64,000 nucleotides of DNA from positions 682,001-746,000 of the forward strand of contig CBDHYI010000008.1 in assembly GCA_965275915.1 (NCBI GenBank), read 5' to 3'. A program made the translations under genes and the position numbers. Below are positions 29,265 through 36,529 of the stretch, in pieces. This DNA is from JBDWFY01 sp965275915 (GTDB lineage: Bacteria > Pseudomonadota > Alphaproteobacteria > Rhizobiales > Stappiaceae). Position 1 is the stretch's first letter, and each line of letters starts with the position of its first letter. The notes below the pieces were generated by a model. That model was given only the letters and a program-made list of their open reading frames with translations. It made no database searches and was not told the origin of the DNA.

Positions 29265-29318
29265 AGTGCTCGCCGGTCCTATCCGGCTGACTATGGTTCT
29301 TCGATTGACGAAAAGTGA

Positions 29319-29349
29319 AAGCCGCGCGATTGCAGCGCGGCTTTTTTTG
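29319..29349 (+). terminator. Rho-independent terminator
   Basis: A perfect 9-bp stem, AAGCCGCGC with GCGCGGCTT, and a GATTGCA loop are followed by seven T. It terminates the peptidoglycan-binding protein gene. Confidence 0.9.
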
Positions 29350-29436
29350 TTGCAAGGCTGGGGCAGGGCATGCGGTGAGGGAAGACTGCCGATTTGGACC
29401 TCCACCGCCGTTACTTTTTGTTAGAGGATCTGCTGA

Positions 29437-30360
29437 ATGAGTGACAGACGGGAAACAGTCGGATTTGTCGGCGTCGGTTTGATGGGACACGGCATGGCTG
29501 CAAACATCCTGACAAAGGGCTATCCGTTGACGGTGATCGGACATCGAAACCGGACGCCGGTGGAGGATCTTGTGTCTCGCGGAGCAACGGAGGCGGACAG
29601 TCTTGAAGCGCTGGCGGCGCAGTCCTCTGTTGTCTTTATTTGCGCTCCCGGTTCGCCGCAGGTTGAAACGATCGTTGAGGGTCTGAAGCCCGGACTGAAG
29701 GCCGGTTCCGTTATTGTCGATTGTTCCACGGCAGATCCGAACTCGACCCTGGCTCTGGCCGATATGCTGAAGCCCCTGGGCGTCGATTATGCCGATGCCC
29801 CGCTGGGTGGTACACCGGCACAGGCTGCCGAGGGGCAGCTCAGCGCGATGGTGGGCGCCGACCCGGCGGTGTTCGACCGGCTTAAGCCGGTTATCCGGAC
29901 CTGGGCCGCGTCCATTGTCCATATCGGCGAAACGGGTGACGGGCACAAGATGAAGCTGCTTAACAACTTCCTGTCTCTTGGCTATGGCGCGATCTACGCC
30001 GAAGCCTTGACCCTTGCGCAAAAGGTCGGCCTGTCGCCTGAGCGGTTCGACAGTGTCATTCGCGGCAGCCGGATGGATTGCGGTTTTTACCAGACTTTCA
30101 TGGGCTACATGATCGACGGCAACCGGAATTCTCACCGCTTCACCCTCACCAACGCTATGAAAGACCTCAGATATCTTGAGGCAATGGCGGATGCCGTTAA
30201 TCTCGCCAACCCTGTCGGCAACGCGGTCAAAAACGCTTATGCCGTCGCGATGGCCGCAGGAGGCGATGGGCCGGAGGATTATGTTCCGATGCTGCCCGAA
30301 TATATTGCCCGCCTCAACGGAACCGAGCTGTCGCCGGCCAGACAAAGGGAGGACGGCTGA
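29437..30360 (+). CDS. 3-hydroxyisobutyrate dehydrogenase-family oxidoreductase
   Basis: A 307-residue NAD(P)-dependent beta-hydroxyacid dehydrogenase. The N-terminal Rossmann motif is FVGVGLMGHGMAANI, substrate-binding ADAPLGGTPAQAAEG corresponds to the family DAPVSGG block, and the catalytic Lys is in GHKMKLLNN (Lys173, three residues before the conserved Asn). Family members oxidise 3-hydroxyisobutyrate, tartronate semialdehyde or related acids; the substrate cannot be told from sequence. It is convergent with the MocR regulator gene, so not obviously controlled by it. Confidence 0.9.
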   Translation: MSDRRETVGFVGVGLMGHGMAANILTKGYPLTVIGHRNRTPVEDLVSRGATEADSLEALAAQSSVVFICAPGSPQVETIVEGLKPGLKAGSVIVDCSTADPNSTLALADMLKPLGVDYADAPLGGTPAQAAEGQLSAMVGADPAVFDRLKPVIRTWAASIVHIGETGDGHKMKLLNNFLSLGYGAIYAEALTLAQKVGLSPERFDSVIRGSRMDCGFYQTFMGYMIDGNRNSHRFTLTNAMKDLRYLEAMADAVNLANPVGNAVKNAYAVAMAAGGDGPEDYVPMLPEYIARLNGTELSPARQREDG

Positions 30361-30373
30361 CAGTCGTCAGTCA

Positions 30374-31846
30374 TCAGCCGGCCGGCTGCCGGGACTGAGA
30401 GGCCGAAGAGAGCAGTTCAGCCGCCAGCCGCCCCAGCGTTTCAATGCCCCGATCCATCTTCTCGTCCCACAGGCTGCCGCAACTGAGGCGAATGCAATTG
30501 CGGTAATGCCGCCCGGCGGTAAAAGCCTCGCCCGGGACAATGCCGATACCGTTCCGGACGGCCAGATCGAACAGCTTTTGCCCGTCAAACCCGCCGGGCA
30601 ATTCAAGCCAGAGAACAAATCCGCCTTTTGGACGGCTTATCCGGGTTTTTTCCGGAAAGTAGCGATCGATCGCCCGGCTCATCTGGTCGATATTGCCGGC
30701 AAACACACGCCGGATCCGTCTGAGATGGCTGTCATATCCACCTGAGGACAGAAAATCGGCCAGTGCTTTCTGAAGAAGCGGGGGTCCGCACAGCGTTTGC
30801 GCGAATTTGGCCTCCAGGACAGCCTGCATGTGTCGTTTGGTGATCAGCCAGCCGATACGATAACCCGGCGCCAGTGTTTTGGAAAAGGAACTGCAGTAAA
30901 GAATGTCCGCATCCGGTGCAAGGGCGATAAACGGCAGCGGCCGGTCGCCGCCGAAGTAAATGTCGCCGTAGATGTCGTCTTCAATCAGCGGCACCTTATG
31001 GCGCTTCAGCAGGTGCAGGATCCGCCTCTTCTTCCGGTCAGGCATGGTGCAGCCCAGCGGATTGTTGAAACATGAGGACAGCAGGCAGGCACTGATCGTT
31101 TGTGAATTCAATGCCCGGTCGAGCGCTGCGATATCAATGCCCTCACCGGCATCTGTCGGCAATTCCAGTGCTTTCAGACCATGGGCCTGCAGGACGGAAA
31201 GCAACCCGAAATAGGTTGGGGACTCAATGATAACGGTATCCCCGGGCCGGGTTGTGGCCTTCAACGCAAGGGAGATTGCTTCCGTACAGCCGCAGGTGAT
31301 CGCAACCGCATCGGGCGAAAGGGCCTGACCCCAGCGCATGGCGCGGCGGCAGATTTCGCTTCTGAGGTCTTCATCGCCGCGCGGGGCGGAATAGTTGTTG
31401 TAGCGGCTGCCCTTGATGCGTGCAGTTCGGGCCAGATACCGGTCAAGCCTGCCCGCCGCCAACAGCGAGCTGTCCGGAATGGCGCAGCCAAGCGGGAGAA
31501 GGGCAGGATTAACGGCTTCCTCCAAAACACGCAGGATGTTGCTGCCCAGCGATACGGGGTTTGCCGTTCCTGCGGGTTCGCTCCTGGCCGGTATATCCAG
31601 CGAGATCGAGCTGTGGGGCGTAACGTAAAATCCGGACTTCGGCCGCGCTTCGAGGATGCCCCGGTCTTCAAGCAGACGGTACGCCTGAATCACCGTGGAA
31701 AGGCTGGCCTTGTTCTGGCGTGCAATTGCACGCAACGACGGTGCCCGCATGCCCGGTTGTAATGTGCCGGTCTCCAGCAGGTCGCCGATGAAGTGTGCAA
31801 TCTCCTCATATCGGTGCGGTTTGTCGTCGATATCCTGGGAGGTCAT
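30374..31846 (-). CDS. MocR-type GntR regulator with aminotransferase domain
   Basis: A 490-residue transcription factor of the MocR/PdxR subfamily. The N-terminal GntR winged helix (residues about 10-80; TLQPGMRAPSLRAIARQN, LSTVIQAYRLLEDRGIL) is joined to a class I aminotransferase-like domain. That domain keeps the PLP-binding Lys in CSSFSKTLAPGYRIGW. These proteins sense PLP or amino-acid adducts and regulate neighbouring genes. The divergent aminotransferase 146-176 bp away is the probable target, through the inverted repeat between them. ATG at 31846 is preferred; an in-frame ATG at 31876 is possible. Confidence 0.9.
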   Translation of the reverse strand: MTSQDIDDKPHRYEEIAHFIGDLLETGTLQPGMRAPSLRAIARQNKASLSTVIQAYRLLEDRGILEARPKSGFYVTPHSSISLDIPARSEPAGTANPVSLGSNILRVLEEAVNPALLPLGCAIPDSSLLAAGRLDRYLARTARIKGSRYNNYSAPRGDEDLRSEICRRAMRWGQALSPDAVAITCGCTEAISLALKATTRPGDTVIIESPTYFGLLSVLQAHGLKALELPTDAGEGIDIAALDRALNSQTISACLLSSCFNNPLGCTMPDRKKRRILHLLKRHKVPLIEDDIYGDIYFGGDRPLPFIALAPDADILYCSSFSKTLAPGYRIGWLITKRHMQAVLEAKFAQTLCGPPLLQKALADFLSSGGYDSHLRRIRRVFAGNIDQMSRAIDRYFPEKTRISRPKGGFVLWLELPGGFDGQKLFDLAVRNGIGIVPGEAFTAGRHYRNCIRLSCGSLWDEKMDRGIETLGRLAAELLSSASQSRQPAG

Positions 31847-31899
31847 GAAAACGGACTCCGTCTGGCAGCTGTCCATACCCTAGGTGTGATTTCATATCA

Positions 31900-31926
31900 G
31901 TACAGATCGGTTTTTTCCATCTGTAC
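31900..31926. promoter_or_regulatory. Putative MocR operator
   Basis: A perfect 8-bp inverted repeat, GTACAGAT (31900-31907) and ATCTGTAC (31919-31926), lies between the divergent regulator and aminotransferase genes. A related direct copy TATCTGTT lies just downstream near 31950. Placement fits autoregulation plus control of the aminotransferase. Confidence 0.5.
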
Positions 31927-32022
31927 CGGGTACAATTTTTGTTTTTTGTATCTGTTATGATCATCGCTGACTGTTACTCTGCCGGGAGTGTCCAGCAGCC
32001 GAGATTTTGAGGAGGATGCCCC

Positions 32023-33171
32023 ATGCCGCATGTTCCGTCGCGTTTCGCCCGGAATGATATTATTTCTCTCAACGGCCCGGCGCCGCGCCATGATCTTGCC
32101 GAGAGCATCGGACCGGATCTTCTGTTGCCGGATTTGCTCGACAGCGCCGGACCGTCGGTCTTGTCGAACCTGGCCCTGAGTTACGGTCCGGTTGCCGGTG
32201 ATCCGGTCCTGCGCAAGCTGATCGCCAAAAACCATCATGTGTCGCCCGACAATGTCATGCTGACGGTTGGCGGTATGCATGCGTTGTTCCTGATCGGCTT
32301 CATTCTCGGTGATCCCGGCGCTGAATTTGTTTTGGTGACACCGTCCTTCCCGAATACGACGTCCGCGCTTTCGGCAACCGGCGCGACAATCAGGACGGTC
32401 TCCAGCGGATTTGATCAGGGCTACCGCATCGATCCGGCGGCAATCGCCGCAAAACTGACTGAGCGCACGCGGCTCATTTGTCTTGAAAGTCCTCGAAATC
32501 CCTCGGGCGTGGCTGTGGATCGCAACATATTGGATGAAATCCTGACTGATATGGACAGGATATGCCCCGATGCATTCCTGCTGGTCGATGAGACATATCG
32601 TCAGGCCGTCTATGGTGCTGCAGTGGCAGCCGAAAGCGCGGTAACGATTGACCGGCGGGTTATCAGCAGCGCGTCCCTTTCAAAATGCCATGGATCGCCG
32701 GGACTGCGGCTGGGATGGGCCGTCACCCGCGATATGTCGCTGATGGAACAGCTCGTTCTTGGAAAATTCAGCACCGTCATCTGTTGTTCTCCGGTCGACG
32801 AGGCTTTGGCCGTCTCGGTGCTTGAGAAACAGGAGGCCATCGTGGGAGAGCGCAGACGGCAGCTTGAAGACGGTTTGCTGCGTGTCGATGCCTGGGTGCG
32901 GAACAACCGGGAACTGGTCGAATGGGTTCGCCCCGATGCCGGTGCCCTGTGTTGCGTCCGGCTGAGGCCGTCGATGTTCGATGGAACGGCGGTTCAACAT
33001 TTCCATGAAGCGTTGGCATCGCGCGGTATTCGCGTGGCGGACGGACGGTGGTTCGGTGAGGAGCCGCATGTGTTCCGTCTGGGTTTTGGCCTGTTGCCAA
33101 TGGCACAGTTCGACCAGGCCCTGTCCGGATTGACCGACGCGTTGCATCAGACGGCGAAACGGGCCGCCTGA
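32023..33171 (+). CDS. PLP-dependent class I/II aminotransferase
   Basis: A 382-residue fold-type I aminotransferase. Visible landmarks are YGPVAGDPVLRKLIAK, LTVGGMHALFLIG, ESPRNPSGV (the NPxG block), VDETYRQ (PLP-ring Asp) and SASLSKCHGSPGLRLGW (PLP-binding Lys). Substrate is unknown; members include aspartate, aromatic and branched-chain transaminases as well as C-S lyases. GGAGG lies 9 bp before the ATG. It is divergent from the MocR regulator and convergent with the TetR gene (1-bp gap). Confidence 0.9.
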   Translation: MPHVPSRFARNDIISLNGPAPRHDLAESIGPDLLLPDLLDSAGPSVLSNLALSYGPVAGDPVLRKLIAKNHHVSPDNVMLTVGGMHALFLIGFILGDPGAEFVLVTPSFPNTTSALSATGATIRTVSSGFDQGYRIDPAAIAAKLTERTRLICLESPRNPSGVAVDRNILDEILTDMDRICPDAFLLVDETYRQAVYGAAVAAESAVTIDRRVISSASLSKCHGSPGLRLGWAVTRDMSLMEQLVLGKFSTVICCSPVDEALAVSVLEKQEAIVGERRRQLEDGLLRVDAWVRNNRELVEWVRPDAGALCCVRLRPSMFDGTAVQHFHEALASRGIRVADGRWFGEEPHVFRLGFGLLPMAQFDQALSGLTDALHQTAKRAA

Positions 33172-33172
33172 G

Positions 33173-33733
33173 CTATACGGAAAAAGGCATCGCGTCGGCT
33201 GCCTTATCGAAAACCGAAACGTCTTCCATTGTCTGCGCAAGGATCATGGCGCCTTCCAAACCCGCAATCAGCCGGAGGGCCGCCGCTTCATGTTTCTCGG
33301 CGGGCTCATTCTTGAAGCGCCGTTTGAACAAGCTGACCAGCCAGGCGATATTATCTTCAAAAAACTTCCGGACCTCTTTGGCGACAGGTGCGGGCAGATA
33401 GGCGATTTCCGACCCCAAAACCCCGCACAGGCACATCAGGCGCTCTTCCTGGATTGCCTGCCGGTAGGCCGCGATATAACGGCGGTGAAGATCCTCCGGT
33501 GTAAGCGACAGGTCCTCAACGTCACCCAGAGCTGCCATAAATCTCTCCGCGTAACGGCGTGCCACCGCCGCGCCGAGGTCTTCCTTGCCGGGAAAATGGT
33601 AATGAACGCTCGCGGATTTAATGCCGATTTCCTTGGCAATTTCGCGAAAACTGAAGCTGTTGTACCCTCCCGTTCGCGCCATTTTCTCTGCAACATCCAG
33701 TATCTTATCTGCCGTTGCGGTTCGATCTGCCAT
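33173..33733 (-). CDS. TetR/AcrR family regulator
   Basis: A 186-residue repressor with an N-terminal helix-turn-helix (FSFREIAKEIGIKSASVHYHFPGKEDL) and a ligand domain of the TetR C-terminal type. ATG at 33733 has AGGA 6 bp upstream, so the frame to 33763 is not used. It is divergent from the HMG-CoA reductase operon and is the obvious candidate regulator. A MITE-like element now separates it from that operon, with its end only 32 bp upstream of this start codon. Confidence 0.88.
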   Translation of the reverse strand: MADRTATADKILDVAEKMARTGGYNSFSFREIAKEIGIKSASVHYHFPGKEDLGAAVARRYAERFMAALGDVEDLSLTPEDLHRRYIAAYRQAIQEERLMCLCGVLGSEIAYLPAPVAKEVRKFFEDNIAWLVSLFKRRFKNEPAEKHEAAALRLIAGLEGAMILAQTMEDVSVFDKAADAMPFSV

Positions 33734-33765
33734 GGTTTTCCTCGCGCTTTCCCGCGTCAGCATTA

Positions 33766-34030
33766 GGCTCAGGACCTATTAATTCCATCCATTCTGCGAG
33801 AGTAGATTTTGTTTTTGACAAGGCGGAAAGGCGCAGGAAACCGTCCGGTTTTCAAGTCTTTCCAACGCAGTCAGGAACAAAATATGCCTCGCCCTTCGGG
33901 TTTTGAAAGACGTGTCCGCCTGAAGAAAACCAGAGCTCGCAAAGGTATCCAACCTTCGCTTCTCCCTGGTTCTCTCCATTTGAATACGTCTTTCAAAACA
34001 GAATTGCATGAAATTAATAGGTCCTGAGCC
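33766..34030. mobile_element. MITE-like element with TA target duplication
   Basis: A 265-bp segment bounded by near-perfect terminal inverted repeats. The outer 19 bp GGCTCAGGACCTATTAATT at 33766 matches exactly the complement of the right end at 34012-34030. Similarity continues inward about ten more bases with a few mismatches (TTCTG side). TA dinucleotides flank both ends (33764-33765 and 34031-34032), as for IS630/Tc1-mariner-type insertion. No transposase frame is present, so it would be a non-autonomous element. It sits in the tetR/HMG-CoA reductase intergenic region. Confidence 0.7.
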
Positions 34031-34301
34031 TAGGCATAATGCGCCGATGGGGAACGACGCAAGTGTCTATTGATACCGGTGTTAATCTTGTCTGACCGGT
34101 ATCCGGACTGTCGGCAGACTGCGCAGGGATCCGGCAGGCGTTTGACGAATCGTGGCGGCAAACAAATGATAAGGCGGTCTTTGATTTTGGTTTTGCTTCG
34201 CGGACCGATGCCGTACGTTTGGCGATTATCAGGTGTCCGCAAGTTATCCGGTCGGGAAAGATTCAGGCCGGCCTGATCCGGCGGTGCCCGGGGAGTCATT
34301 T

Positions 34302-35582
34302 ATGCAGTTAATTCCATCAAGTGTCATAGAGTTACTGGAACTTCTTCGAACGCGGGCTAAAGAAACGGATTTTGGCGCATTGCTTGGCGCAAAATCCAGT
34401 GATGACCTGCCTCCCAGGATCCGTCCAAGACAAAAAGCCAACCGCAAGTCCATGCTCGATCTGTGGCAGCAGCTCAAGACTTACGGGCAGGCAACTGACG
34501 ACCAACAGAAAGAGCTTTGTGACGCACAAACGCTGGACAGGGCCAATGCGTTTGAGAGGAACATCGAAAATTTTATCGGTACCGTCAAAGTGCCGCTCGG
34601 CGTCGTCGGTCCTCTGCGTGTCAACGGCCTTCATGCGGCGGGCGACTATTATGTGCCGTTAGCAACCAGCGAAGCGGCCCTTGTGGCCTCCTATGGCCGG
34701 GGGGCGGAAGTCACTGCGCAGGCTGGCGGGATTACGACCGCCATGTTGCATGAGGGAGTTATGCGGACGCCGGCCTTTGTTTTTCGGTCGATCCTGGAAG
34801 CGGGGCAATTTGTCAACTGGGTCGCAGAAAACAGCGCGGCGTTAAAGGCTGCGGCGGAAACGACGACTCGTCACGGCAAGCTGCTTGGTATCGATCCTTT
34901 CATCGACAGCGATACGGTTTTTCTGATCTGCCGGTATTCCACCGGCGATGCCTCGGGGCAGAATATGGTGACTGTGGCAACCGAGGCGGTGTGCGGCTTT
35001 ATCGCTGATAACAGTCCGATACCGCCATTATGCCAGTTTGTCGAAGCCAATTTCTCCGGTGACAAAAAAGCGTCCTTCCTTGGCCTTCACAGGAGCAGGG
35101 GACGCAAAGTGACGGCCAGCGTCCAGATACCCAACGATCTGATCCGGCGCTATCTCAGAACCAAGCCGGCGGACATGCTGACTTACGGAAAAGTGGCGCG
35201 GCTGGGTGCCATGTTAAGCGGGCAGGTGGGCGCCCAGGCTCATTATGCAAACGGCCTTGCAGCTCTTTACATCGCGACAGGACAGGATGCAGCTTGCGTG
35301 TCGGAATCCGCCGTCGGCTTTACGCGCATGGAAGATCGGGACGACGGGTTGTTCGTATCGGTGACCATGCCCAACATTCTGGTCGGATCGGTGGGTGGCG
35401 GTACGGGCCTTCCCAGCCAGACCGCGGCGCTTGAGATGATGGGGCTGAAAGGGGAGGGAAAGGCGGCGGCGCTTGCGGAAGTCACCGCCGCCTTGTGCCT
35501 GTGCGGCGAGATATCGATCATTGCCGCCATCGCCGCCGGACAGTTCACACGCGCGCACGCCAAACTGGCGCGGATGCGGTGA
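34302..35582 (+). CDS. Class I-type hydroxymethylglutaryl-CoA reductase
   Basis: A 426-residue enzyme of the HMG-CoA reductase family, which reduces HMG-CoA to mevalonate with two NAD(P)H. All four catalytic residues align: Glu124 in ATSEAALVAS, Lys255 in SGDKKAS, Asp329 in GQDAACVS and His419 in TRAHAKLAR. ENFIGTVKVPLGVVGPL, GDASGQNM (coenzyme block) and VGSVGGGTGLPSQ are the other family blocks. No membrane domain is present. The family is uncommon in Alphaproteobacteria, which use the MEP route. No other mevalonate gene is nearby, so a dedicated or altered role is likely. ATG at 34302 follows GGGGAG; the frame to 34233 is not used. It is the first gene of a seven-gene operon. Confidence 0.9.
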   Translation: MQLIPSSVIELLELLRTRAKETDFGALLGAKSSDDLPPRIRPRQKANRKSMLDLWQQLKTYGQATDDQQKELCDAQTLDRANAFERNIENFIGTVKVPLGVVGPLRVNGLHAAGDYYVPLATSEAALVASYGRGAEVTAQAGGITTAMLHEGVMRTPAFVFRSILEAGQFVNWVAENSAALKAAAETTTRHGKLLGIDPFIDSDTVFLICRYSTGDASGQNMVTVATEAVCGFIADNSPIPPLCQFVEANFSGDKKASFLGLHRSRGRKVTASVQIPNDLIRRYLRTKPADMLTYGKVARLGAMLSGQVGAQAHYANGLAALYIATGQDAACVSESAVGFTRMEDRDDGLFVSVTMPNILVGSVGGGTGLPSQTAALEMMGLKGEGKAAALAEVTAALCLCGEISIIAAIAAGQFTRAHAKLARMR

Positions 35583-36529
35583 GCGGTTTGGACGGCACGA
35601 ACAGGAACCCGTTGGCCGATGCCTCGCTTGCAAGGCGTTTGTGGACCTATCAGGCCGAACGGTTTCCGCTTGGCAAAACGACCGTTTTGCTCGGCGTTTT
35701 TTCGTCAGCAAGCATCAGTGTCTCCGCCCATCTGGCGGGCCGCGGTCTGCCCGGTGCCGGCATCTTCGCCGCAACGTGGCTCGTCGCCCTGATCATCTTT
35801 TTCCAGATGCGTGCCTGCGATGAATACAAGGACCTGGACGACGATCGGCAGTACCGGCCCGAGCGCCCGATTCCAAGCGGGCTTGTCAGCCTGAAACTCA
35901 TTCTGAGCATGGCCGCGGCGGCGACCGTGGCGGCCGTCCTGCTGACGCTGTCAGTTTATCCGCCGCTGCTTATCCTGCTCTTTGCCGTCTGGTTGTGGCT
36001 CGGGCTTATGACCGTGGAGTTTTTTGTGCCCCGATGGCTCAAGGCCAGGCCGTTCCTTTATTTGATCTCGCATATGGCGATCATGCCGCTGATCGACCTG
36101 TTTATCACCGGCGCGGAATGGCTGCCTTTTGGTCGGCAACCGCCGGCCGGTCTGTGGATTTTTCTGGGTATGAGCTTTGTCAACGGCTGTGTGCTTGAGC
36201 TCGGCCGAAAAGTCTGGGCGCCGGGAAACGAAAGGCCCGGTGTTGAGACATATTCGGGACTGATGGGCCCCACCGCCGCCGCGTGGACCTGGGTTGCGAC
36301 CTGCGGGTTGGCCTGGGGCTTGCTGGTTGTTCTCGGCTTTCGGCTCAATGTTGTGCTGACGCTGGCTGTGCCGGGGGCTATTGTGCTGGGCATTATCGTC
36401 TTTGTTGCGGCGCGGTTTGCCAGGGAGCAAACGCCGGCCTGGCAGTCACGCATTGATGCACTGGCTGGTCTCTGGGTTCTTATTTGTTATTGTTTAGCCG
36501 GGTTTGCACCATTTATTGCGGGGGGCTGA
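35579..36529 (+). CDS. UbiA-family prenyltransferase
   Basis: A 316-residue integral membrane protein with eight to nine hydrophobic segments. The first Asp-rich motif is RACDEYKDLDDDRQYRPERP, and the second conserved segment is ELGRKVWAPGNERPGVETYS, which in this family binds the prenyl diphosphate through magnesium. UbiA enzymes transfer prenyl chains to aromatic rings, heme or, in archaea, glycerol-type acceptors. The acceptor here is unknown. The start is GTG at 35579, overlapping the reductase stop by 4 bp (GTGA), so the two are translationally coupled; frames further upstream lie in the reductase gene. Confidence 0.85.
   Translation: MSGLDGTNRNPLADASLARRLWTYQAERFPLGKTTVLLGVFSSASISVSAHLAGRGLPGAGIFAATWLVALIIFFQMRACDEYKDLDDDRQYRPERPIPSGLVSLKLILSMAAAATVAAVLLTLSVYPPLLILLFAVWLWLGLMTVEFFVPRWLKARPFLYLISHMAIMPLIDLFITGAEWLPFGRQPPAGLWIFLGMSFVNGCVLELGRKVWAPGNERPGVETYSGLMGPTAAAWTWVATCGLAWGLLVVLGFRLNVVLTLAVPGAIVLGIIVFVAARFAREQTPAWQSRIDALAGLWVLICYCLAGFAPFIAGG

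Noticed and set aside
33764..34032. Two inverted TetR operator sites flanking the intergenic region
   Set aside because: The half sequences are not themselves palindromic, match over 19 bp or more in inverted orientation and have TA at both borders, which fits a mobile element better.
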